DNA of 64,000 nucleotides from Aureibaculum algae (GTDB taxonomy: Bacteria; Bacteroidota; Bacteroidia; Flavobacteriales; Flavobacteriaceae), in assembly GCF_006065315.1 (NCBI RefSeq), contig NZ_CP040749.1:1874501-1938500 (forward strand), in the 5' to 3' direction. The position numbers and the translations under genes are program-made. Positions 7,699 to 15,223 of the stretch are shown here, one piece after another; position 1 is the stretch's first letter; every line of letters starts with the position of its first letter. The notes under the pieces are model-generated. The model did not search any database, was not told where the DNA came from, and saw only the letters and a program-made list of their open reading frames with translations.

Positions 7699-8635
7699 TA
7701 CATTTGCAAAAGACGTTGTTGCAGGTTTGTCTGCAAAAGAAAAACATTTATCTTCTAAATATTTTTATGATGATATAGGTAGTCGCATATTCCAAGAAAT
7801 TATGGATATGCAAGAGTATTATTTAACAGATTGTGAGTTTGAAATTTTATCGCTACAAGCCAAACAAATAATTGATGCGGTTAATTTTAAACAAACGTTT
7901 AATATCGTAGAATTAGGTGCTGGAGACGGTTTAAAGACGTTTAAATTATTGGAATTCTTGGTGCATAACCATATTGATTTTCATTATGTACCTATTGATA
8001 TTTCTCAAGGAGCTATGGATTTGTTGACGGCAGATTTAAAAAAGAGACTTCCAAAACTGTCTATTCATCCTAGGGTTGGTGATTACTTTGAGGTGTTGTC
8101 AAAAGAAAATGTTCAAACTAACATTCCGAGTTTGTTATTATTTTTAGGGAGTAATATTGGTAATTATACGGAGCCAGAGACCATAAATCTTTTAAAATTA
8201 TTTAATGAAAATATGAAAAAGGGAGATGCCCTTTTACTTGGAGTAGATTTAAAGAAAAACCCAATAACTATACAAAATGCTTATTTAGATAAGCATGGAA
8301 TTACCAAACGTTTCAATATCAATTTATTGAAACGGATTAATAGAGAGTTTGATGGTGATTTTAAAATTGACGATTTCGATTTTTATTGTCATTATAATCC
8401 GTTAAATGGTGAAGTACGTAGTTATATTGTAAGTCTTTGTAATCAGAAAGTACTACTTAAAAAGTTAAATGAGCGTTTTAATTTTACTTATGGTGAATTG
8501 ATATGGACAGAATTATCAAAAAAATATAGTTTAGATGAATTAGACCATCTTGCCGAACAAAGTGGTTTTCGAGTAAATAAGCACTTTTTAGATAGCAAAC
8601 ATTATTTTACAGATTCATTATTGATTAAATCATAA
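7691..8635 (+). CDS. egtD: L-histidine N-alpha-methyltransferase EgtD
   Basis: SAM-dependent enzyme converting histidine to N-alpha-trimethylhistidine (hercynine), the first step of ergothioneine synthesis. Methyltransf_33 family: KYFYDDIGSRIFQEIMDMQEYYLTDCE at the N-terminus, the SAM motif ELGAGDGLKT (74-83), FLGSNIGNYTEPE near 155, and a C-terminal FTYGELIWTELSKKYS segment. 314 residues is typical. It overlaps the flavoprotein gene by 8 bp, indicating translational coupling and one operon with egtB. A C-S lyase (EgtE) is not present nearby and would have to be elsewhere. Confidence 0.92.
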   Translation: MNNTFAKDVVAGLSAKEKHLSSKYFYDDIGSRIFQEIMDMQEYYLTDCEFEILSLQAKQIIDAVNFKQTFNIVELGAGDGLKTFKLLEFLVHNHIDFHYVPIDISQGAMDLLTADLKKRLPKLSIHPRVGDYFEVLSKENVQTNIPSLLLFLGSNIGNYTEPETINLLKLFNENMKKGDALLLGVDLKKNPITIQNAYLDKHGITKRFNINLLKRINREFDGDFKIDDFDFYCHYNPLNGEVRSYIVSLCNQKVLLKKLNERFNFTYGELIWTELSKKYSLDELDHLAEQSGFRVNKHFLDSKHYFTDSLLIKS

Positions 8636-8736
8636 TTTTTAAAATTTCACAATGTGAGTCGTGGAAAATTTATCATACTAGAACTTTAGTCTAAAAAAGA
8701 GCCTCCAAATTATAAATAGGGTATTATACGATTATT

Positions 8737-8765
8737 GACTCAATATAAACAAATATACATTTGCT
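8737..8765 (+). promoter_or_regulatory. Bacteroidota-type promoter for MORN-variant gene
   Basis: TTG (8737-8739), an 18-base spacer and TACATTTG (8758-8765) match the -33/-7 consensus exactly. The leader to the ATG at 8860 is about 88 bases. Confidence 0.65.
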
Positions 8766-8859
8766 CATTGATGATTGATAAGCAAAGCCTAATTTCACAA
8801 TCTCTTAAAACAATAATCACCTTACAAAAAGGTTATTAAAACGTAATCAAATTTTTAAA

Positions 8860-10140
8860 ATGAAAAAAAACGGAATCTTAATTATTATTTTGAGTTGTTT
8901 AGCTGTCGGTTTGCATGCTCAAGAAGAAAAAACCTTTTGGGATAATGGTAACGTGAAAACTACAATTATTCTTGATGAGGATGGTGAAAAAAATGGAAGA
9001 TATGAGTCGTTTTATGAAAACGGTGAACTTAAAGAATATGGATCTTATGAGAATGGGGAAAAAGTAGGAACTTGGAATGAGTATTATTATGATGGTACAA
9101 ATAAAAAAATGACAAGGTATTATGACGGTATCATATATAGAAAAGAAATTTATTATGATAATGGTAGACTTATGGTCTCCGGTGGATTTGATGATCAAGG
9201 AAAAAAGGATGGTCCTTGGAAGCAACAATATGACAATTGGCAAGAAAAACTAGAAGGTGATTATTCGCATGGTAAAAAGCAAGGTCAATGGAAATATTAT
9301 ACTGAATCTGGGGAATTATTTAAGATTGAGAACTATAAGGAAGATGTCAGAATTAGCAAATGGGAAAATAATGATATAAATAGCAATGTATTTGAAAGTG
9401 AAGATACCGTTATTGATGTCTCTCATAAGATTGAACAGACTCAAGTGGAAGAAGTAGAGGAAGAAATAATAGAATATGTTGAAGTAGAAGAAGACGCTAT
9501 TGATGCGGTTGCTGAAGTCGCGGGTGATGCTACAGTAGAAAGTGTAAATTATTATAGAAATAGACGTAATGGTGAATGGAAATTTTATAATGAGCGTGGC
9601 GATGTTATTGAAATAGGTAATTATATAAATGATAGAAAAAATGGAAAATGGACTTCTTATTATGATAATGGCCAAATAAAAAGGATTCAATTATGGAATG
9701 CAGGTAAAGTTATTGAAGTAATATCTTACTTTGATAAAAATGGAAAAACCTTGGATAAAGGAACATTGAAAGCGGGTAAAGGAACAATAAACGAATATGA
9801 TGCTAATAATAAATTAATTTCAACCATAGAATTTGTTAATGGTGAAGAAATTGACTGGAATGATGCCTTTGAATTAAATAATATGGCTTGGGATATCTAT
9901 GAGAATGAGACAGATGCAGCTATGCTACAAAAAGGAATTAAGATGGTTAAGCGTTCTATAGAGCTAGATAAAGATTATTTTAATACAGATACCTATGCGG
10001 CATTGTTATTTAAAACAGGTAACCTAAAACAAGCGTTAATTTTGGCAAAAGAAGCAATTAGAATTGCCAAAAAAAATGATGACACCTATAGTTCTACAAC
10101 AGAACTTATAGAACAGATACAGAAGAAAATGAAAAAATAA
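8860..10140 (+). CDS. Secreted MORN-variant repeat protein with TPR-like tail
   Basis: A signal peptide (residues 1-20, ending LHAQ) is followed by tandem repeats of the toxin-antitoxin YwqK-like MORN-variant type (NGxxESFYENGELKEYGSYENGEKVGTW; GPWKQQYDN; GQWKYYTESG; GEWKFYNERGDVIEIGNY; GKWTSYYDNG), in two blocks (about 25-165 and 230-300) separated by an acidic E/V-rich linker (190-215). The last 90 residues form TPR-like helices (NNMAWDIYENETDAAMLQKGI, SIELDKDYFNTDTYAALLFKTGN). Such proteins are common surface or periplasmic repeats in Bacteroidota; function is unknown. It has its own promoter and terminator, so it is probably monocistronic. Confidence 0.8.
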   Translation: MKKNGILIIILSCLAVGLHAQEEKTFWDNGNVKTTIILDEDGEKNGRYESFYENGELKEYGSYENGEKVGTWNEYYYDGTNKKMTRYYDGIIYRKEIYYDNGRLMVSGGFDDQGKKDGPWKQQYDNWQEKLEGDYSHGKKQGQWKYYTESGELFKIENYKEDVRISKWENNDINSNVFESEDTVIDVSHKIEQTQVEEVEEEIIEYVEVEEDAIDAVAEVAGDATVESVNYYRNRRNGEWKFYNERGDVIEIGNYINDRKNGKWTSYYDNGQIKRIQLWNAGKVIEVISYFDKNGKTLDKGTLKAGKGTINEYDANNKLISTIEFVNGEEIDWNDAFELNNMAWDIYENETDAAMLQKGIKMVKRSIELDKDYFNTDTYAALLFKTGNLKQALILAKEAIRIAKKNDDTYSSTTELIEQIQKKMKK

Positions 10141-10161
10141 TTTATTAGATCAGATGCTTAC

Positions 10162-10189
10162 AAAAAAACCACTTTTAGTGGTTTTTTTT
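10162..10189 (+). terminator. Intrinsic terminator
   Basis: AACCACT pairs with AGTGGTT across a TTT loop and is followed by a run of eight Ts. It sits 22 bp after the MORN-variant stop. Confidence 0.88.
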
Positions 10190-10243
10190 GTTCTTGTAAT
10201 CATGCAAATATAAATTAACACTCTACAAATAAACATTGATAAT

Positions 10244-10273
10244 TTGGTTAGAAATATTTAAGGTATACATTTG
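10244..10273 (+). promoter_or_regulatory. Bacteroidota-type promoter
   Basis: TTG (10244-10246), a 19-base spacer and TACATTTG (10266-10273) lie 63 bp upstream of the small membrane protein gene at 10337. Confidence 0.6.
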
Positions 10274-10336
10274 ATAAATACTAATGCTAGCCCCTATAAA
10301 TAGTAGTAACTTACTAAAATAAAAATAATAAAAAGA

Positions 10337-10627
10337 GTGAAAATTATAGTTATAATAATGATGGGCATATTATTAATTGCTTCAATAGTTATGCTATTTA
10401 TGGGAGCATGGATGCCGATTCTTAGTATTGGTTCTGGAATTCTTTTGGTTTATTCTTTAGTTGTATACCTTATGATCTTATTTACCAAAGAAGTGTCAAA
10501 TAAAATAGTAAAATATATTATTTATTTTTCAGTATTTGCACCAATTATATGGTGTGTTATTGATGGGCAAGCTAAAGTCGACAGGGGTGTTCGTAATGTA
10601 TTAAAAGATTTTCACTATCAGATTTAA
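10337..10627 (+). CDS. Small integral membrane protein, unknown
   Basis: Unrecognised 96-residue protein with three hydrophobic segments (about 2-22, 25-48, 58-76) and a short polar tail (GQAKVDRGVRNVLKDFHYQI). The start is GTG at 10337, with a canonical promoter just upstream. A later ATG (10358) is possible but would cut into the first membrane helix. It precedes the WG-repeat gene by 62 bp and may share its transcript. No function can be assigned. Confidence 0.55.
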   Translation: MKIIVIIMMGILLIASIVMLFMGAWMPILSIGSGILLVYSLVVYLMILFTKEVSNKIVKYIIYFSVFAPIIWCVIDGQAKVDRGVRNVLKDFHYQI

Positions 10628-10689
10628 ATGTAAATACATTTTTATAGCCTATAACACGAAACTGTTTTTATTTATTGAAACCTATTAAA

Positions 10690-11874
10690 ATGAAAAAATC
10701 ACTTATTCTATTTCTTATTGGTATTACCTTAAATTGTTTTGCACAAAGTGATACGTTGCCTTATTTTAAAAAGGATGGAAAAGGTAAATATGCTTTGTTT
10801 AGTAACGATGGAAAACAGCTAACCCAATACAACTATGTTTCTATTTCAGATTTTAAATATGGCATTGCTCATGTAGCAGAAATAAGAATTGAAGAAGATG
10901 ATTATAGTTATCTATTAAATCAAGGGTATATCAATACCAAAGGTGAAGAAATTGTCAAAACTATTTATGATGAAGCTCAATTGTGGGAAGACCAAAAACT
11001 CTTCAGGTTAAATAAAGATGGGCAATGGGAAGTTTATGATATTAATGGTACTAAAATTACAACTACTACATATGACGAGTTAGGTAGATTAGATGATGAA
11101 AATGGATTAATTAAAGTTGAGAAGGACGATTATCACGGTTATATAAATCGTAAAGGAGAATCTGTTATTCCTTGTGAATATTTAGATTTAACTAGTTTTA
11201 GCAAGGGTTTAGCTTATGGATATAAGCAACCATTAACTCATAATACTATTAAAAATAAAAATGGAGACTATAGTACGCACGGTGTAATTGATAGTTTGGG
11301 TAACATAGTGGTTCCAATGATATACGACGAAGTACTTACTTATAAAAATGGATTATTTAGAGTAAAAAAAGATGAAAAGTATGGATTCGTTGATTATGGT
11401 GGAAAAGTGATAATTCCAATTGAATATTCTTATGCCCAACATAAAGCCTCAAGCAATGGCTTATTTTTAGTAGAAAAGCGTTGGAATCAAGCTGAATACT
11501 TTATCAATTTAGAGAATAATAAGGTATTTACGCCTGTAGGTTATGATGATGTTCATCCATTTTTAGAAAATAGAGCAATGGTGAAAAGTAAGAATAAATA
11601 TGGGTTTATAGATGGATCGGGTAAACTTATAATTCCATTACTTTATGATGGAGCTACAGGTTTTGAAAACCAATTAGCTAGAGTAGCGTTAAAAGGTAAA
11701 ATCGGATTTATAAATCCAAATGGACAAATTGTTATTCCTATAATTTATGATAAAGCAGAGACCTATTATTTTAGTAATGCCTATGTAAAAATGAAGCTAA
11801 ATGATAAGTCTTACTTTTTTGATATGAAAGGTAATAAGGTGACTGAACAAGAATACAACGCTATGCAGAATTAG
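10690..11874 (+). CDS. Secreted WG-repeat protein
   Basis: The start at ATG 10690 is preferred over an upstream TTG because it begins directly with a signal peptide (MKKSLILFLIGITLNCFAQ). The mature protein is made of WG repeats, recognisable as KYGFVDYGGKVIIPIEYS, KYGFIDGSGKLIIPLLYDGA, KIGFINPNGQIVIPIIYDKA and related units from residue 40 to the end. WG repeats (KWG_leptospira family) form beta-rich repeat structures of unknown role, often at the cell surface or in the periplasm. It lies beside the MORN-variant protein, another repeat protein. Intact and of ordinary length. Confidence 0.85.
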   Translation: MKKSLILFLIGITLNCFAQSDTLPYFKKDGKGKYALFSNDGKQLTQYNYVSISDFKYGIAHVAEIRIEEDDYSYLLNQGYINTKGEEIVKTIYDEAQLWEDQKLFRLNKDGQWEVYDINGTKITTTTYDELGRLDDENGLIKVEKDDYHGYINRKGESVIPCEYLDLTSFSKGLAYGYKQPLTHNTIKNKNGDYSTHGVIDSLGNIVVPMIYDEVLTYKNGLFRVKKDEKYGFVDYGGKVIIPIEYSYAQHKASSNGLFLVEKRWNQAEYFINLENNKVFTPVGYDDVHPFLENRAMVKSKNKYGFIDGSGKLIIPLLYDGATGFENQLARVALKGKIGFINPNGQIVIPIIYDKAETYYFSNAYVKMKLNDKSYFFDMKGNKVTEQEYNAMQN

Positions 11875-12025
11875 CTTATCAATTATTTCTCAAAATAAAT
11901 TAACATTCATAATTGTCTTTCAAAAGGGAAATGTACCAATCGAAATAAGAATGATTATTACAAGATGATTTATCTTAATAAGTTTGTGAACATAGCTCTC
12001 TTTAGATGATTAGGTAAAAAAAAGG

Positions 12026-12049
12026 GGACTGTGTAATATTTTGTGTTTT
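12026..12049 (+). repeat. IS256-family left terminal inverted repeat
   Basis: Left end of the element, beginning GGACTGTGTAAT and ending in TTTTGTGTTTT, which is the complement of the right end (13353-13377). Confidence 0.65.
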
Positions 12050-12118
12050 AGCGATTATTTAGTTGAAAAATGATTTTGAAATTCATAGGCAAAAAATTTA
12101 CCTTTAAATTTTTATCTT

Positions 12119-13312
12119 ATGAACACAGAATTAGAAAAACAGTTGGAAGCCTTACTTGGTAAAATCACTAACAAAGAAGACTTTGATCAAGTCAAAGAAC
12201 AATTACTTAAACGCGGTATTGAATCACTTTTAAGAGCAGAAATGACGGCTCATTTAGGTTACCAAAAAGGTGATTCCATAATTGCAAACAACCAGCGTAA
12301 TGGTTTTTCACAGAAGACCATAAAAACGCAAAATGGAGAACAACGTATCCAAATCCCAAGAGATAGAGAGGCTAGTTTTGATCCAGTTATAGTTCCTAAA
12401 CATCAGTCGATCAGTCAAGAATTAGAAGACTGTATCCAATTGCTTTACGCTAAGGGTATGAGCAATTTGGATATAATCGACTTTATCCACCGTACCTATG
12501 GTGTTAATTATTCAACATCACAGGTATCGATTATTACCAATCAATTATTAGAGGACATCAAGCTCTGGCAGAATAGGCCTTTAGAAGACGTTTATCCTAT
12601 AATTTGGATAGATGCCATTCACTATAAAATAAGACAGGAAGGCAAGGTTATCTCTAAAGCTTGTATGATAGTTTTAGGTGTTAATACCGAAGGGCAACAG
12701 GATATTTTGAGCATGCATATTGTTGAAACCGAAAAAGCATCTGCTTGGATGTCTATTTTAGATGATCTGCGCTCTCGTGGAGTGAAAGATATTTTCTTTT
12801 TATGCTCGGATAACCTACCAGGACTTGACAAAGCGGTAGAAGCTATTTTCCCGGATAGCATAAGACAGATCTGTATTGTACATCAAATTAGAAACTCACT
12901 AAAATACGTGAGTTACAAAGACAGAAAAGCAATAATGACGGATATTAAAGGCATTTACCAAGCAGATAATGAACAGTTCGCTTTAGAAGCTCTCCAAATA
13001 TTTAAACAAAATTGGGAACATAAATACGTATCTGCCGTACAGTCTTGGGAGAATAATTGGGATAACTTGACCGCTTTTTTAAATTATCCTAAAGAAATAA
13101 GAAAACTTATTTACACAACTAATATCATTGAAAGTTTTAATGCAAGTCTTAGAAAATATACGCGTAACAAAAAAGTGTTCCCTAATGATGATGCAGCCTT
13201 GAAATCCATCTATTTAGCGGCACAAAGCATCAGTGCAAAATGGAAGAAAACACGTTTTAAATGGGGACAAATCTACAATCAATTGTATATTTGTTTTCCA
13301 AACAGGTTATAA
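12119..13312 (+). CDS. IS256-family transposase
   Basis: Mutator/IS256 transposase of 397 residues, full length for the family. The DDE triad is visible: Asp in WIDAIHYKIR (about 164), Asp in FLCSDNLPGLDKAV (about 229) and Glu in NIIESFNASLRKYTRNKKVFPND (about 336). The family's CIVHQIRNSLKYVSYKDRK segment and an N-terminal RAEMTAHLGYQKGD domain are present. No frameshift is seen, so the element may be active. It starts at ATG 12119, 93 bp inside the left end. Confidence 0.95.
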   Translation: MNTELEKQLEALLGKITNKEDFDQVKEQLLKRGIESLLRAEMTAHLGYQKGDSIIANNQRNGFSQKTIKTQNGEQRIQIPRDREASFDPVIVPKHQSISQELEDCIQLLYAKGMSNLDIIDFIHRTYGVNYSTSQVSIITNQLLEDIKLWQNRPLEDVYPIIWIDAIHYKIRQEGKVISKACMIVLGVNTEGQQDILSMHIVETEKASAWMSILDDLRSRGVKDIFFLCSDNLPGLDKAVEAIFPDSIRQICIVHQIRNSLKYVSYKDRKAIMTDIKGIYQADNEQFALEALQIFKQNWEHKYVSAVQSWENNWDNLTAFLNYPKEIRKLIYTTNIIESFNASLRKYTRNKKVFPNDDAALKSIYLAAQSISAKWKKTRFKWGQIYNQLYICFPNRL

Positions 13313-13449
13313 ATCAAAAAAGTTAACCTATGAATTTTGAAATTATTTTTCAAAAACACAAAATTTTGGATAAACTCAAAAAAAGGATGTGTTCATTTAG
13401 ATTTCTTTAGTAAGATTTATATTTTATTTAAATAATTCTCACCAAATTA

Positions 13450-15219
13450 TCATTCAATGATACTGGTCACATTACCGCAGTTATGCATGGCCTTACCAAA
13501 ATAAGGATTTAATACTTTCTCTTCTTTGCTTAACCAATACGATCCATTGTTATCATCGGCCATAGGGCAGAATTGGCGGTACACTTTTTCGTTTATACCA
13601 AATGATTCAACAGCACTTATTATGTGTGATGATAATTGTTCAAAATCTTTTCTTTGCTGTTTTATTCCTGTTTCAGAAGCAATTAAATTTGCTGCCGTTT
13701 TGATTTGACGTTGTAAGGTCATCCAATGGTTATGAGCATTATTGTCAGACAGCAATTTCATGTCGATTTTCTCCAAACTTTTGACAATTGATGTAGCTAC
13801 TATCTTGGCCTTTTTAGGATCATCATTTACCAACGCATCTTTTAGTGATATATAGTTCTCAAAAACATTTTTTAATTGGTCTTGGAATTTTAAAGGTACT
13901 TTGATACGTTCATTTATTTTGGAATGCTCTATTTTTTTAGTAGTTGAGGTTTCCATTCCAAGATGTCCTTCATGTCCAGTCATTGTTTTTCCACCTTCCT
14001 GATTCATCATTGATTTTTTACCCTGTAATTGGGCAGCTGCATCAATTGTGAAAGTCCCATTGGTCACTATTTCATAGCCATTTTCTAATCCACTTAACAC
14101 TTCATGATTTTCTCCTATCGGATTTCCTAATCTTATTTCACGCATTTCAAAAATGGGCTCATTAGGATATGGTTTAACATATACCACAGAACGCTCTCCT
14201 GTCCATAGAATCGCCGTGGACGGAATACTTAATACTTCTCCTTTACTAGAAGAAACACCATCAATTTTACCTTCAACAAACATACCTGGCTTAAAATTAT
14301 TTTTTGAGTTGTTTAAAACAACTCTCAATTTTACAGTTCTAGTTCGTGTGTTTAATGAGGGATCTATGAACGAAACGCTACCTTTAAATTCCTTGTTAGG
14401 ATATGCATTGGTGGTGATTGACACTTCTTGCCCTTTTTTGAATAAATCAATCTGATTTTCATAAACATCAAAATTTGCCCAAACCGTATTTAGATTGGTT
14501 ATTTTTAATAGTGGTTGACCTTGTTTTATAGATTCTCCTTGCTCTACCAACTTTTCTGAAACGGTCCCTGAAACTGTCGCGTAAACAGGGAAATTTTCTA
14601 AAACTTTACCGGAGGTTTCAATGTTGTTGATTTGGTTTTCAGAAAGTTTCCAAAGTTTTAATTTATTTCTTACAGCTTTATACAAAGCTGGTTGCGATTC
14701 TTTTAATGAAGATGCGGTTAATAACTCTTGTTGAGCCGCATATAATTCAGGGGAATAAATAGTAGCCAATAATTGCCCTTTTCGAATTTCTTCACCTGTA
14801 AAACTAACATTTAACCGTTCAATCCTTCCAGAAAAGTAGCTGACTTGAACCGCATTCGATTCTTCATTTTCAACGATTTTTCCTGATAGTTTTATAGCAT
14901 TACTATTTGCTTTACCATTACCCACTATAGTTGTTTGTACATTGGCCAAAGCCATTGCATTTTCAGTTAACTTAAATTGATCTGCCAACAAACCATCTGC
15001 ACCACTTGCCGCAGGAATTAACTCCATTCCGCAAATAGGGCAATTACCTGGTTCTGATTTCATAATCTGTGGATGCATAGAGCATGTCCACATCTGATTA
15101 ATTTCCATAGTTTCATCGTGATCATGTTCTGTTTCCTTATTTGACGAATTACCAAATAGAACCCATCCTAAAACCAATCCAACAGCTAGTATTCCAATGT
15201 AAATGATATATTTTTTCAT
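13450..15219 (-). CDS. CusB-like RND periplasmic adaptor with metal-binding ends
   Basis: Membrane-fusion subunit of a copper/heavy-metal RND efflux pump. Order: N-terminal membrane anchor (5-21), a heavy-metal-binding module (WTCSMHPQIMKSEPGNCPICGMEL, about 43-66), the adaptor body with lipoyl/hairpin and beta-barrel parts (about 100-400), a His/Met-rich linker (MTGHEGHLGMETS) and a C-terminal DUF3347-like domain (about 440-589) with FCPMADDNNGSYW and HNCGNV. The fused DUF3347 could serve as a metal chaperone, as CusF does for CusB; this is inference. It follows copA by 4 bp on the same strand, so they form one operon. Confidence 0.88.
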   Translation of the reverse strand: MKKYIIYIGILAVGLVLGWVLFGNSSNKETEHDHDETMEINQMWTCSMHPQIMKSEPGNCPICGMELIPAASGADGLLADQFKLTENAMALANVQTTIVGNGKANSNAIKLSGKIVENEESNAVQVSYFSGRIERLNVSFTGEEIRKGQLLATIYSPELYAAQQELLTASSLKESQPALYKAVRNKLKLWKLSENQINNIETSGKVLENFPVYATVSGTVSEKLVEQGESIKQGQPLLKITNLNTVWANFDVYENQIDLFKKGQEVSITTNAYPNKEFKGSVSFIDPSLNTRTRTVKLRVVLNNSKNNFKPGMFVEGKIDGVSSSKGEVLSIPSTAILWTGERSVVYVKPYPNEPIFEMREIRLGNPIGENHEVLSGLENGYEIVTNGTFTIDAAAQLQGKKSMMNQEGGKTMTGHEGHLGMETSTTKKIEHSKINERIKVPLKFQDQLKNVFENYISLKDALVNDDPKKAKIVATSIVKSLEKIDMKLLSDNNAHNHWMTLQRQIKTAANLIASETGIKQQRKDFEQLSSHIISAVESFGINEKVYRQFCPMADDNNGSYWLSKEEKVLNPYFGKAMHNCGNVTSIIE

Positions 15220-15223
15220 TTTG

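Larger units (their letters stand above)
12026..13377 (+). mobile_element. IS256-family insertion sequence, complete
   Basis: A 1352-bp element containing one intact transposase. The ends share imperfect inverted repeats (12026-12049 and 13353-13377; ATTTTGTGTTTT identical), and similarity continues inward over a TGAAAAAT..ATTTT.AAATTCATAGG block on both sides. It is flanked by a candidate 9-bp duplication AAAAAAAGG (12017-12025 and 13378-13386), in line with the 8-9 bp of this family. The A-tract makes the exact border uncertain by a base or two. It sits between the WG-repeat gene and the copper module without interrupting a recognisable gene. Confidence 0.8.

Noticed and set aside
4225-8635. 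Selenoneine or ovothiol cluster
   Set aside because: No SenB/SenC or SelD-like gene, and the methyltransferase is a separate EgtD rather than the fused OvoA type.
8899-9690. Long reverse-strand ORFs within the MORN-variant gene
   Set aside because: Low-complexity I/F-rich products caused by the repeat codons on the other strand.
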